DNA of 64,000 nucleotides from Mycolicibacterium phlei. Its GTDB lineage: Bacteria > Actinomycetota > Actinomycetes > Mycobacteriales > Mycobacteriaceae. Of the stretch, positions 1 through 8,642 are shown one piece after another. The first letter of the stretch is position 1. Each line of letters starts with the position of its first letter. The translations under genes were made by a program, and so were the position numbers. The stretch spans positions 1,550,001 to 1,614,000 of the forward strand of contig NZ_CP014475.1 in assembly GCF_001583415.1 (NCBI RefSeq), in the 5' to 3' direction. The notes beneath the pieces are model-generated. The model had not been told where the DNA came from. It searched no databases and saw only the letters and a program-made list of their open reading frames with translations.

Positions 1-1
1 C

Positions 2-649
2 GCCGACGCGTTCCCGATCCTGGTGCGTCCGATCGACCGGCTGCTGGGGCTCGGGACCGCCATTCCCGCGGTGATCAGCCCGATCGTCGACGCGATCATG
101 ATCGGCGCCAGCACGTTCATCATGTCGGTCGCCGGCACCGCCGACGACGTGTGGCACAACGTCAAGAAGCTCGACGTCGACGGTGCGATCAACGCGCTGC
201 TGACCGGCCTGGCGGTGATCCCGGCGACCGCGCTGGGTCTGGTCGCCGCCCCGCTGCAGGGGTTGATCGAGGCCAGCCACGTCATCGCGAGCGTGCTGCG
301 CAGCATCGACCCGCCGCCGGGGCTGCCCACGTCCACGGCCTCGCAGGTGCCCGACGAGGACGCGCCGACGGTGACAGTCGATGTGGTGGACGAGGATCCG
401 GCGCCCGAGGACGAGGTGCTCTTCCAGAAGGTCGCGCTGACCGATGAGGTCGAGGACGAAGATCTCGACCTCGGGGAGCTCGACGAGGCAGAGGAGCTCG
501 ATCTCGGGGAGCTCGATACCGACCTCGCTACCGACCTGGACGCTCTGACGGACGACGACGTCGTCGAAGAGGTCATCGAGAAGGACGTCAACGAGGACGC
601 CGTCGAGAAGGACGCCGAGAAGGACGTCAACGAGGACGCCACCGAATAA
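2..649 (+). CDS. 3' part of a hypothetical protein with hydrophobic core and acidic tail (5' end outside window)
   Basis: The frame is open from base 2, so the gene very probably starts left of the window; an internal GTG at 23 could also serve as a start. The visible protein has a hydrophobic, Ala/Gly/Ile-rich first third (about residues 8-100) that could be membrane-associated. A strongly acidic tail follows, ending in the near-repeat EKDVNEDAVEKDAEKDVNED. I do not recognise a family. Hydrophobic segments followed by an Asp/Glu tail are common in mycobacterial envelope proteins, but this is only a resemblance. The gene ends at a TAA and is followed at once by a strong hairpin, and it converges on sdhB. 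Confidence 0.6.
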   Translation, partial: ADAFPILVRPIDRLLGLGTAIPAVISPIVDAIMIGASTFIMSVAGTADDVWHNVKKLDVDGAINALLTGLAVIPATALGLVAAPLQGLIEASHVIASVLRSIDPPPGLPTSTASQVPDEDAPTVTVDVVDEDPAPEDEVLFQKVALTDEVEDEDLDLGELDEAEELDLGELDTDLATDLDALTDDDVVEEVIEKDVNEDAVEKDAEKDVNEDATE

Positions 650-654
650 GCGAA

Positions 655-697
655 TTCGGTGTAGTTGGTGGTGCTCAGCGCCACCAACTACACCGAA
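655..697. terminator. Strong hairpin, probable bidirectional terminator
   Basis: A perfect 17-bp inverted repeat (TTCGGTGTAGTTGGTGG at 655-671, its complement at 681-697) closes a 9-nt loop. It sits between the convergent ends of the left-edge gene (stop at 649) and sdhB (stop at 711). No T-run is evident, which is usual for mycobacterial terminators. Position and stem strength make a shared terminator the simplest reading. Confidence 0.75.
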
Positions 698-710
698 ATC
701 GCAAGGGGGG

Positions 711-1508
711 TCAGCGCGCGAACATCAGGGCGCGCTTGACCTCCTGAATCGCCTTGGTCACCTGGATGCCACGCGGGCACGACTCGGTGCAGTTGAACGT
801 CGTGCGGCAGCGCCACACGCCGTCGACCTCGTTGAGGATGTCGAGGCGCTCGGCGGCGGCCTCGTCACGCGAGTCGAAGATGAACCGGTGCGCGTTGACG
901 ATCGCGGCCGGACCGAAGTACGACCCCTCGCTCCAGTAGATCGGGCAGCTCGTCGTGCAGCACGCGCACAGGATGCACTTGGTGGTGTCGTCGTAGCGGG
1001 CCCGGTCGGTGGGGCTCTGGATGCGCTCCCGGGTCGGCGGGTTGCCGCTGGTGACCAGGTACGGCTTGATCGCGCGGTAGGCGTCGAAGAACGGCTCCAT
1101 GTTCACCACGAGATCCTTCTCCACGGGCAGGCCGCGGATCGGCTCGATGGTGATCGTCAGTTCCTTCTTCGGGTTCTTCGGCAGCATGTCGCGCATCAGA
1201 ACCTTGCACGCCAGCCGGTTCACGCCGTTGATCCGCATGGCGTCGGACCCGCACACACCGTGCGCGCACGACCGGCGGAACGTCAGCGTGCCGTCCAGGT
1301 ACCACTTCACGTAGTGCAGCAGGTTCAGCAGACGGTCGCTGGGCAGGCACGGCACCCGGAAGCTCTGCCAGCCCCCCGAATCCGCATAGGCGTCCGGATT
1401 CTCCGGGTTGAAGCGGGCGATCTTCAGGGTGACGAACACCGCGCCGTCGGGCACGGGCGGCAGCTCGGGATCGCCGGCTTCCGGCTTGTCAATGACGGGT
1501 GCACTCAT
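711..1508 (-). CDS. sdhB: Succinate dehydrogenase iron-sulfur subunit SdhB
   Basis: This 265-aa protein carries electrons from the flavoprotein SdhA to the membrane quinone site through three Fe-S clusters. The [2Fe-2S] ligands are C81, C86, D89 and C101; Asp in the third position is also known from E. coli SdhB. The remaining cluster ligands are C178, C181, C184, C188 and C234, C240, C244, in the usual CxxCxxCxxxC and CxxxxxCxxxC patterns. It is the last gene of sdhCDAB and starts 2 bp after the sdhA stop, so it is translated from the same message. Length and order fit the Sdh2-type mycobacterial enzyme. Confidence 0.97.
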   Translation of the reverse strand: MSAPVIDKPEAGDPELPPVPDGAVFVTLKIARFNPENPDAYADSGGWQSFRVPCLPSDRLLNLLHYVKWYLDGTLTFRRSCAHGVCGSDAMRINGVNRLACKVLMRDMLPKNPKKELTITIEPIRGLPVEKDLVVNMEPFFDAYRAIKPYLVTSGNPPTRERIQSPTDRARYDDTTKCILCACCTTSCPIYWSEGSYFGPAAIVNAHRFIFDSRDEAAAERLDILNEVDGVWRCRTTFNCTESCPRGIQVTKAIQEVKRALMFAR

Positions 1509-1510
1509 CG

Positions 1511-3265
1511 TCAGTACTTCCGTTCCATCGGCTCATAGCGGGTCATGACCACGGGCTTGTAGTCCAACCGGATGTCGGACAGCAGCTCCGTGCCCTCCTT
1601 GTAGGCCATGGTGTGGCGCATGTAGTTGGTGTCGTCGCGGTTCGGGTAGTCCTCGCGGGCGTGGCCGCCGCGGGACTCCTTGCGGTTGAGCGCGCCGACC
1701 ACGGTGACCTCGGCCAGCTCCAGCAGGAAGCCCAGCTCGATGGCCTCGAGCAGGTCGCTGTTGTAGCGCTTGCCCTTGTCGTGCACCGTGATTCGCTTGT
1801 ACCGCTCCTTGAGGGCGTGAATGTCGGTCAGCGCCTGCTTGAGCGTCTCCTCGGTGCGGAACACCGCGGCGTTGTTGTCCATCGACTGCTGCAGCGCGCT
1901 ACGGATGTCGGCGACGCGCTCGTTGCCGTGCTCGGACAGGATGTCGCCGACCCAGTTGACCACCATGCCCGCCGGGTCGTCCGGCAGCGGCGTGAAGTCA
2001 TGGCCCAGCGCGTAGTTCGCGGCGGCGATGCCGGCGCGACGGCCGAACACGTTGATGTCCAGCAGCGAGTTGGTGCCCAGGCGGTTGGCGCCGTGCACCG
2101 ACACGCACGCGCACTCGCCTGCGGCGTACAGACCCGGCAGCGGGGTGGTGTTGTCGCGCAGCACCTGGCCGTTGACGTTGGTCGGGATACCGCCCATGAC
2201 GTAGTGGCACGTCGGGTAGACCGGCACCAGTTCCTTGACCGGGTCCACACCGAGGTAGGTGCGGGCGAACTCGGTGATGTCGGGCAGCTTGGCCTCGAGC
2301 ACGTCCTCGCCGAGGTGGCGCACGTCGATGTAGACGTAGTCCTTGTTCGGCCCGGCGCCGCGGCCCTCGAGCACCTCGAGCACCATCGAGCGGGCGACGA
2401 TGTCACGCGGCGCGAGGTCGACGATCGTCGGCGCGTAGCGCTCCATGAACCGTTCGCCCTCGCCGTTGAGCAGACGACCGCCCTCGCCGCGCACGGCCTC
2501 CGAGATCAGGATGCCCAGGCCCGCCAGACCCGTCGGGTGGAACTGGTGGAACTCCATGTCCTCCAACGGAAGTCCCTTGCGGAACACGATGCCCAGACCG
2601 TCGCCGGTCAGCGTGTGGGCGTTGGAGGTGGTCTTGTACATCCGGCCCGACCCGCCGGTGGCGAACACGATCGCCTTGGCGTGGAAGACGTGGATGTCAC
2701 CGGTGGCCAGCTCGTAGGCGATGACGCCGGTGGCCACGGGGCCGGCCTGGGTCTCGGTGATCGCCAGGTCGAGCGCGTAGAACTCGTTGAAGAACTCGAC
2801 GTCGTGCTTGACGCAGTTCTGGTACAGCGTCTGCAGGATCATGTGGCCGGTGCGGTCGGCGGCGTAGCAGGCCCGGCGCACCGGGGCCTTGCCGTGGTCG
2901 CGGGTGTGCCCGCCGAACCGGCGCTGGTCGATGCGGCCCTCGGGGGTGCGGTTGAACGGCATCCCCATCTTCTCGAGGTCGAGGACCGCGTCGATGGCCT
3001 CCTTGCACATGATCTCGACCGCGTCCTGGTCGGCGAGGTAGTCGCCGCCCTTGACGGTGTCGAAGGTGTGCCACTCCCAGTTGTCCTCTTCGACGTTGGC
3101 CAGCGCGGCGCACATGCCGCCCTGCGCCGCGCCGGTGTGGCTGCGGGTGGGATACACCTTGGTCAGCACGGCGGTCCGCACGCGCGGGCCGGCTTCGACC
3201 GCGGCGCGCATCCCGGCGCCGCCTGCGCCGACGATCACGACGTCGTAGCGATGTTCCTGAATCAT
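1511..3265 (-). CDS. sdhA: Succinate dehydrogenase flavoprotein subunit SdhA
   Basis: This is the 584-aa catalytic subunit that oxidises succinate to fumarate on covalent FAD at the inner face of the membrane. The N-terminus holds the dinucleotide fold VGAGGAGM (residues 12-19) and the SHTGAAQGG segment with H43, the expected FAD-linking histidine. Active-site candidates match the family: H243 in HPTG, R287 in PRD, H354 and R395. The ATG at 3265 is preceded by a GGGGAC ribosome-binding site and lies 10 bp after the sdhD stop. It reads as the third gene of the operon. Confidence 0.97.
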   Translation of the reverse strand: MIQEHRYDVVIVGAGGAGMRAAVEAGPRVRTAVLTKVYPTRSHTGAAQGGMCAALANVEEDNWEWHTFDTVKGGDYLADQDAVEIMCKEAIDAVLDLEKMGMPFNRTPEGRIDQRRFGGHTRDHGKAPVRRACYAADRTGHMILQTLYQNCVKHDVEFFNEFYALDLAITETQAGPVATGVIAYELATGDIHVFHAKAIVFATGGSGRMYKTTSNAHTLTGDGLGIVFRKGLPLEDMEFHQFHPTGLAGLGILISEAVRGEGGRLLNGEGERFMERYAPTIVDLAPRDIVARSMVLEVLEGRGAGPNKDYVYIDVRHLGEDVLEAKLPDITEFARTYLGVDPVKELVPVYPTCHYVMGGIPTNVNGQVLRDNTTPLPGLYAAGECACVSVHGANRLGTNSLLDINVFGRRAGIAAANYALGHDFTPLPDDPAGMVVNWVGDILSEHGNERVADIRSALQQSMDNNAAVFRTEETLKQALTDIHALKERYKRITVHDKGKRYNSDLLEAIELGFLLELAEVTVVGALNRKESRGGHAREDYPNRDDTNYMRHTMAYKEGTELLSDIRLDYKPVVMTRYEPMERKY

Positions 3266-3275
3266 CAGCCGTCCC

Positions 3276-3773
3276 CTATGTGATGTTCGCGTCGAAGGTG
3301 ACCAGCACGTAGCTGCCCAGTACGAGGGTGAACCCGGTCGCCAGCAGCAGGATCGAGTTCAGCCAGAACTTCGTGACGTTCTTGCGGGCGTAGTCGCCGA
3401 TGATGATGCGCAGGCCGTTGGCGCCGTGCACCATGGCCAGCCACAGCAGCGCCATGTCCCAGATCTGCCAGAACGGCGACGCCCAGCGCTCGGCGACGTA
3501 GTTGAAGTCGATGCGGTAGACGCCGTCCTGCCACATCAACATCACGAACAGGTGGCCCAGCGCCAGGAAGACCAGCGCCACGCCGGAGAACCGCATGAAC
3601 AGCCAGGCGTACTTCTCGAAGTACGGGATGCCGCGCGGACGGCGGGGCGCCCGCGGGTGGTCCAGACCGGCCGGCCGGTCGTGCTCCTTCTCCAGAACCG
3701 GTGCGATGCGGCCTTCGCGGTGGTGCGGGGTCCAGGCGCCGCCGCCTGCCGACCCGCCCGCCGGGGCGCTCAC
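3276..3773 (-). CDS. sdhD: Succinate dehydrogenase membrane anchor subunit SdhD
   Basis: This is a 165-aa hydrophobic anchor with three membrane segments. The segment with FEKYAWLFMRFSGVALVF and GHLFVMLMWQDG and the C-terminus LVTFDANIT match what I remember of mycobacterial Rv3317. The start is placed at GTG 3773 because it overlaps the sdhC stop as GTGA, a coupling arrangement seen repeatedly in this window. The longer frame running to 4106 only reads sdhC out of frame. With SdhC it forms the quinone site and binds heme if the complex is heme-bearing, which the sequence alone does not settle. Confidence 0.92.
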   Translation of the reverse strand: MSAPAGGSAGGGAWTPHHREGRIAPVLEKEHDRPAGLDHPRAPRRPRGIPYFEKYAWLFMRFSGVALVFLALGHLFVMLMWQDGVYRIDFNYVAERWASPFWQIWDMALLWLAMVHGANGLRIIIGDYARKNVTKFWLNSILLLATGFTLVLGSYVLVTFDANIT

Positions 3774-4204
3774 AGGAACCGCTCCGCCATGTGCATACCG
3801 ATCACTCCAAGCGACGGGATGAAGATTGCCAGGAAGACGCCGATGACGACCCACAGCATCACCCGCTGGTAGCGCGGGCCCTCCTGCCAGAAGTCGATCA
3901 GGATGATGCGGATGCCGTTCAGCGCGTGGTAGAGCACCGCCACGACCAGCCCGATCTCCATCAGGCCGATGATCGGCGTCTTGTACGTCTCGATGACCTC
4001 GTTGTAGGCCTGCGGGCTGACCCGCACCAGCGCGGTGTCGAGCACGTGCACGAACAGGAAGAAGAAGATGGTCGCACCGGTGATGCGGTGCAGAACCCAG
4101 GACCACATGGCCGGGTCGCCGCGGTACAGCGACCGTCTGCGCGACGGCCCCGAGCGAGGAGTCGGCACCGCCGAGGGCGGTCCCTCCGAAACTTGAGTAC
4201 TCAT
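3770..4204 (-). CDS. sdhC: Succinate dehydrogenase cytochrome b subunit SdhC
   Basis: This is the first gene of the sdhCDAB operon, 144 aa, with three membrane helices. The motif WSWVLHRITGATIFFFLFVHV includes the conserved HR and the histidine usually assigned as a heme ligand; HALNGIR and DFWQEGPRYQR are typical of the family. The start at ATG 4204 is chosen for the clean GGAGG ribosome-binding site at 4208-4212. It gives an N-terminal extension of about 30 polar residues compared with the M. tuberculosis protein as I remember it. The open frame continues upstream to 4390 without further support. Confidence 0.92.
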   Translation of the reverse strand: MSTQVSEGPPSAVPTPRSGPSRRRSLYRGDPAMWSWVLHRITGATIFFFLFVHVLDTALVRVSPQAYNEVIETYKTPIIGLMEIGLVVAVLYHALNGIRIILIDFWQEGPRYQRVMLWVVIGVFLAIFIPSLGVIGMHMAERFL

Positions 4205-4373
4205 CTGGCCTCCAACGCCTTCGGTGGACGAATGGGCTGTCGAGCAGCCCACCGGGCGGAATGTCGACTGGTCCGGTTGGCGCACTTCACCCAAACCACG
4301 GGTGGACTCTAGTCCCACTCGTACTGGTAAACGAACTACGGTCGTGGTGGCGGTGTCTTCGAAACCGCCAAAG

Positions 4374-4392
4374 TTAGGTTCTCCTAACATGG
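4374..4392. promoter_or_regulatory. IdeR/DtxR-like iron box candidate between sdhC and cdd
   Basis: The 19 bases beginning TTAGGTTCTCCTAAC match 14 of 19 positions of the IdeR/DtxR consensus as I remember it (TTAGGTTAGSCTAACCTAA). The site contains the symmetrical core TTAGG-TTCT-CCTAA. It lies 170 bp upstream of the sdhC start and about 60 bp upstream of cdd in a 247-bp divergent gap. Iron control of an Fe-S/heme enzyme would make sense. Mismatches cluster in the right outer arm, so this is a candidate only. Confidence 0.4.
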
Positions 4393-4451
4393 AACGGCGT
4401 TCGTCGGGGGAGGCCTCGGAATGGATTCAGAATCGACTCAGCGAGGGTTCG

Positions 4452-4865
4452 ATGCCGTCCGAAATTGACTGGAATCTGCTGCGGCGCAAGGCGTTTGAGG
4501 TAACCCGGAACGCCTACGCCCCGTATTCGGGGTTTCCGGTGGGTGCGGCCGCTCTGGTCGACGATGGGCGTGTCGTCGCCGGATGCAATGTGGAAAATGT
4601 CTCATATGGCCTTGGTCTCTGTGCCGAGTGCGCTGTGGTCTGCAACCTGTTCGCCACCGGCGGCGGACGGTTGCTCGCGCTGGCGTGTGTCGACGCCGCG
4701 GGGGACCCGCTGATGCCGTGCGGACGGTGTCGCCAGGTGCTGCTCGAACACGGCGGACCGGCGATGCTGATCGACCATCCCGGCGGGCCCCGGCCGCTGG
4801 GCGATCTGCTGCCCGACGCGTTCGGCCCCGATGATCTGGCTCGCACGAAACGGCAAAGCCCGTGA
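4452..4865 (+). CDS. cdd: Cytidine deaminase
   Basis: This is a 137-aa tetrameric-type zinc enzyme that converts cytidine and deoxycytidine to uridine and deoxyuridine. The zinc ligand C57 and catalytic E59 lie in CAE; C90 and C93 lie in PCGRC. The ATG at 4452 is preceded by GAGGG and gives the length usual for the family; the frame is open upstream to 4224 but that part has no family similarity. The stop overlaps the deoA start by 4 bp (GTGA), so Cdd, DeoA and, 20 bp further on, Add form a pyrimidine/purine nucleoside salvage operon. Confidence 0.95.
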   Translation: MPSEIDWNLLRRKAFEVTRNAYAPYSGFPVGAAALVDDGRVVAGCNVENVSYGLGLCAECAVVCNLFATGGGRLLALACVDAAGDPLMPCGRCRQVLLEHGGPAMLIDHPGGPRPLGDLLPDAFGPDDLARTKRQSP

Positions 4866-6190
4866 CCCAGTTCACATTCGACGCTCCTGGGTCCAATGTC
4901 GCGCCCTTCGACGCTCCGACCATAATCCGGACCAAGCGCGACGGCGGCGTGCTGTCCGACGCCGCGATCGACTGGGTGATCGACGCCTACACCCGCGGGG
5001 CCGTCGCCGACGAGCAGATGTCGGCGCTGCTGATGGCGATCTTCCTGCGCGGGATGACCGGCCCGGAGATCGCGCGCTGGACCGCGGCGATGGTCAACTC
5101 CGGGGAACGGTTGGACTTCACCGATCTGCGCCGCGACGGCAGGCCGCTGGCGCTGGTGGACAAGCACTCCACCGGCGGGGTGGGCGACAAGATCACGATC
5201 CCGCTGGTCCCGGTGGTGATGGCGTGCGGCGGCGCGGTCCCGCAGGCGGCCGGCCGCGGCCTCGGCCACACCGGCGGCACCCTCGACAAACTCGAGTCCA
5301 TCCCGGGGTTCTCCGCGGAGCTGCCGAAAGAACGGATCAGGCAACAGCTTTGCGAGCTCGGCGCGGCGATCTTCGCCGCCGGGGAGCTGGCACCCGCCGA
5401 CCGCAAGATCTACGCGCTGCGCGACATCACGGCGACCACCGAGTCGCTGCCGCTGATCGCCAGCTCGGTGATGAGCAAGAAGATCGCCGAGGGCGCCCGC
5501 GCGCTGGTGCTCGACACCAAGGTCGGCTCGGGTGCGTTCCTCAAGACCGAGGCCGAGTCGCGGGAGCTGGCCCGCACGATGGTCGACCTGGGCAGCGCGC
5601 ACGGGCTGTCGACCAGGGCGCTGCTCACCGACATGGCCACCCCGCTGGGCCGCGCGGTCGGCAATGCCGTGGAGGTCGAGGAGTCGCTGGAGGTGCTGGC
5701 CGGCGGCGGGCCGCGCGATGTCGTCGAGCTGACACTGGCACTGGCGCGCGAGATGCTCGACGCGGCCGGCCTCGACGGCGTCGACCCCGCCGACACCCTG
5801 CGCGACGGCACCGCGATGGACCGGTTCCGCGCGCTGGTGGCCGCCCAGGGCGGCGATCTGAACCGGCCGCTGCCGGTGGGCCGCTGCAGCGAGACGCTCA
5901 CCGCGTCGAGCACCGGCGTCGTGCGGCGGCTCGACGCGTTGGCGGTCGGCCTGGCGGTCTGGCGGCTGGGCGCGGGCCGCTCGGCGCCCGGCGAGCAGGT
6001 GCAGTTCGGCGCCGGGCTGCGGATCCACCGCCGCGAGGGGGAGCCGGTGACCGCCGGGGAACCGCTGCTGACGCTCTACACCGACACCCCGGAGCGGTTC
6101 GCCGCCGCCGTCGCCGAACTCGACGGCGCCGTCGACATCGGCGACACCGCACCGCCGCCGCGGCCGCTGATCATCGACCGGATCGTCTGA
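4862..6190 (+). CDS. deoA: Thymidine/pyrimidine-nucleoside phosphorylase
   Basis: This 442-aa enzyme splits thymidine or deoxyuridine with phosphate to base and deoxyribose-1-phosphate. The phosphate and ribose binding stretch [12 protein letters not shown] is followed by [15 protein letters not shown], both signatures of the glycosyltransferase family 3 nucleoside phosphorylases. The N-terminal helical domain, central alpha/beta domain and C-terminal pyrimidine-nucleoside phosphorylase domain are all present at normal length. It begins with GTG 4862, overlapping the cdd stop, and should act directly on the deoxyuridine that Cdd makes. Confidence 0.96.
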   Translation: MTQFTFDAPGSNVAPFDAPTIIRTKRDGGVLSDAAIDWVIDAYTRGAVADEQMSALLMAIFLRGMTGPEIARWTAAMVNSGERLDFTDLRRDGRPLALVDKHSTGGVGDKITIPLVPVVMACGGAVPQAAGRGLGHTGGTLDKLESIPGFSAELPKERIRQQLCELGAAIFAAGELAPADRKIYALRDITATTESLPLIASSVMSKKIAEGARALVLDTKVGSGAFLKTEAESRELARTMVDLGSAHGLSTRALLTDMATPLGRAVGNAVEVEESLEVLAGGGPRDVVELTLALAREMLDAAGLDGVDPADTLRDGTAMDRFRALVAAQGGDLNRPLPVGRCSETLTASSTGVVRRLDALAVGLAVWRLGAGRSAPGEQVQFGAGLRIHRREGEPVTAGEPLLTLYTDTPERFAAAVAELDGAVDIGDTAPPPRPLIIDRIV

Positions 6191-6210
6191 CGGCGCGGAT
6201 GATGGGGGAT

Positions 6211-7299
6211 ATGACGACGCCGTTGACCCCCGAGACGATCCACCAGGCGCCCAAGGCGCTGTTGCACGACCATCTCGACGGCGGACTGCGACCGGCCACG
6301 GTGCTCGAACTCGCCGAGGCCCACGGCTACGACCAGCTGCCCGCCGACGACCCCGACGAACTCGCCACGTTCTTCCGCACCGCCGCGCACAGCGGTTCGC
6401 TGGAGCGCTACCTGGAGCCGTTCGCCCACACCGTCGGGGTGATGCAGACCCCGGAGGCGCTGCACCGGGTGGCCTACGAGTGCGTCGAGGACCTGGCCGC
6501 CGACAACGTCGTCTACGCCGAGGTCCGGTTCGCCCCCGAGCTGCACATCAACGGCGGACTGTCGCTGGACGAGGTGGTCGACGCGGTGCTGGCCGGGTTC
6601 GCCGACGGGGAGAAGGCGGTGAGCGCCGAGGGCCGCCCGATCACGGTGCGGTGCCTGGTGACCGCGATGCGCCACGCCGCCCGCTCCCGGGAGATCGCCG
6701 AGCTGGCGATCCGGTTCCGCGACAAGGGCGTGGTCGGGTTCGACATCGCGGGCGCCGAGGCCGGTTACCCGCCGTCACGGCACCTCGACGCGTTCGAGTA
6801 CATGCGAAGCAACAACGCGCGCTTCACGATTCACGCGGGTGAGGCGTTCGGCCTGCCGTCCATCCACGAGGCGATCGCCTACTGCGGCGCCGACCGGCTG
6901 GGCCACGGGGTGCGCATCGTCGACGACATCACCGTGCTGCCCGACGGCACCGCCAAGCTCGGCAGGCTGGCGGCGCTGCTGCGCGACAAGCGCATCCCGT
7001 TCGAGATGTGCCCGTCGTCGAACGTGCAGACCGGCGCGGTGCCCAGCATCGCCGAGCACCCGTTCGATCTGCTGGCGCGCTTGCGGTTTCGCGTCACCGT
7101 CAACACCGACAACCGGCTGATGAGCGACACCACGATGACCCAGGAGATGCTGCGGCTGGTCGAGACGTTCGGCTACGGCTGGAGCGACCTGCAGCGGTTC
7201 ACGATCAACGCGATGAAGTCGGCGTTCATCTCCTTCGACGAGCGCCTGGCCATCATCGACGAGGTGATCAAACCCCGCTACGCGGTCCTGATCGGCTGA
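6211..7299 (+). CDS. add: Adenosine deaminase
   Basis: This 362-aa metal-dependent hydrolase deaminates adenosine and deoxyadenosine to the inosine forms. Zinc and catalytic residues are visible: H19 and H21 in HDHLDG, H208 and E211 in HAGEAFG, H232 in LGHG, and D300 in NTDNRL. The start at ATG 6211 follows GGGGG at a good distance; upstream in-frame sequence is only the shadow of deoA. It is the third gene of the cdd-deoA-add run. It converges on satS with a 13-bp gap; in M. tuberculosis I recall Rv3312c and the small pilus gene mtp at this point, and neither is present here. Confidence 0.96.
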   Translation: MTTPLTPETIHQAPKALLHDHLDGGLRPATVLELAEAHGYDQLPADDPDELATFFRTAAHSGSLERYLEPFAHTVGVMQTPEALHRVAYECVEDLAADNVVYAEVRFAPELHINGGLSLDEVVDAVLAGFADGEKAVSAEGRPITVRCLVTAMRHAARSREIAELAIRFRDKGVVGFDIAGAEAGYPPSRHLDAFEYMRSNNARFTIHAGEAFGLPSIHEAIAYCGADRLGHGVRIVDDITVLPDGTAKLGRLAALLRDKRIPFEMCPSSNVQTGAVPSIAEHPFDLLARLRFRVTVNTDNRLMSDTTMTQEMLRLVETFGYGWSDLQRFTINAMKSAFISFDERLAIIDEVIKPRYAVLIG

Positions 7300-7312
7300 C
7301 AGCCCGGCCGCG

Positions 7313-8587
7313 CTACTCGGGACGCAGCCGCGACTCGACGAACGCCTCCAGCTTCTCCCACTGCGCGACGACCTCGGCGTACGGCGGCTCGGGCCGCTCG
7401 ACCGACTCCGGGTCGAGCACATGCGCGATGAACCGGCCCAGCGGCTGCTCGGGGTCGAGCGCCTGGTCGACGGTGGTCTCCTCGGAGTAGTCGCCGACAT
7501 CGCGCAGCAGTTCGACGGCCAGCTCGAGCTGATCGCGGTCGACGGCGTCGGGGCCGTCGGCGATGTCGTCGACGAGGCCGGTGAGCACGTAGACGTTCTC
7601 CTCGTCGACCTCGACCTCCAGCGACCCGTCGGTGGCCGCGGTGCGGATGTCGTCGTAGGTGGACAGGCCGGCCAGGTCGTGGTCGTGCTCGTCGGCCAGG
7701 TAGCGCGCCAGCGCCCGCTCGGACGGGAACACGCTGATGCGGCCGTTGCGGCCGAGGAACACCGGCTGGTCCTCGAGGTAGCAGCGCAGCGTGTAGTAGG
7801 TGCCGGCACTGGTCATCAGTCGCACCGGGTCGATGCCGACCTGCAGCCAGAAGTCCTCGTCGCCGCCCAGCACCCGGCTCTGCGCCTGCGCGACCAGCTC
7901 GTCGCCCTCGTCCTCGTCGCCGTCGGAGTCCTCGGCGCCCTCGGACTCGAGCTCCTCGACGACCTCCTCCTCGGGCTCGGGTTCAGGTGCGGGCTCGGCG
8001 AGTTCGGCCTCGGCCGCGCGCACCGCGGCCGCGTCGACCTCCGGGATCGTGACGAGCTCGTCGAGCGCGTCGACGACGCTGTCCCACGACCGCGCGATCA
8101 CGGTCTCGATCTCGGCCCACCGCTTGCGCCCGGCCCGGCCGGAGAACGCGTCGATGCCGCCGCCGAGCGTGCTCAGCACCGGGTTGCCGTTGAACAGCTT
8201 GGCCACCGCGGGCAGTTCGCAGACGGTGCCGAGCGAGTTGACGATCGCCAGCGTGCGGAACAGCGTGGTGACCCGCTCCTCGTTGACCTTCTCCGCGACG
8301 ATCTCGGGCACGCCGATGATGTCGTAGAGGTTCTCCTCTTTCGGCTCGAACCGGTGCGCGTTGGCCTGCGTGGTCTTCTCCCACGCCGGGTGGTCGGTGA
8401 GGTCGTTGTCGGTGTTGGTCCTGACGAACGCGACCAGGTCGGCAACCGACTCGAACACGTAGAGGTCCTCGTCCTTGCCGAGGAACGCCTCCCACTCGTC
8501 ACCGGCATCGCGCCAGCGTGGAGCCCATAGCGTGTACAGGTCGCCCTTGGTCAGGCCGAGCCGGATCGGCACGATGTCAGCAGCCAT
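7313..8587 (-). CDS. satS: SatS-like chaperone of SecA2-dependent export
   Basis: This 424-aa protein matches what I recall of Rv3311/MSMEG_1684, named SatS, reported to help SecA2-dependent export in mycobacteria. Two similar halves can be seen: residues about 1-200 and about 250-424 each carry a LYTLWAP/YYTLRCYL-like start, a D-rich turn and an ENLYDI/ENVYVL segment, which suggests an internal duplication. A highly acidic linker (EPEPEEEVVEELESEG and following) joins them. There is no signal peptide, consistent with a cytosolic role. Position between add and upp agrees with the conserved order. The functional statement rests on the remembered homology. Confidence 0.8.
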   Translation of the reverse strand: MAADIVPIRLGLTKGDLYTLWAPRWRDAGDEWEAFLGKDEDLYVFESVADLVAFVRTNTDNDLTDHPAWEKTTQANAHRFEPKEENLYDIIGVPEIVAEKVNEERVTTLFRTLAIVNSLGTVCELPAVAKLFNGNPVLSTLGGGIDAFSGRAGRKRWAEIETVIARSWDSVVDALDELVTIPEVDAAAVRAAEAELAEPAPEPEPEEEVVEELESEGAEDSDGDEDEGDELVAQAQSRVLGGDEDFWLQVGIDPVRLMTSAGTYYTLRCYLEDQPVFLGRNGRISVFPSERALARYLADEHDHDLAGLSTYDDIRTAATDGSLEVEVDEENVYVLTGLVDDIADGPDAVDRDQLELAVELLRDVGDYSEETTVDQALDPEQPLGRFIAHVLDPESVERPEPPYAEVVAQWEKLEAFVESRLRPE

Positions 8588-8642
8588 GGCGCACAGCCTA
8601 ACGACCTGACCGGGGAGTCAGGCCGCCACACGGTCGTGTCGA

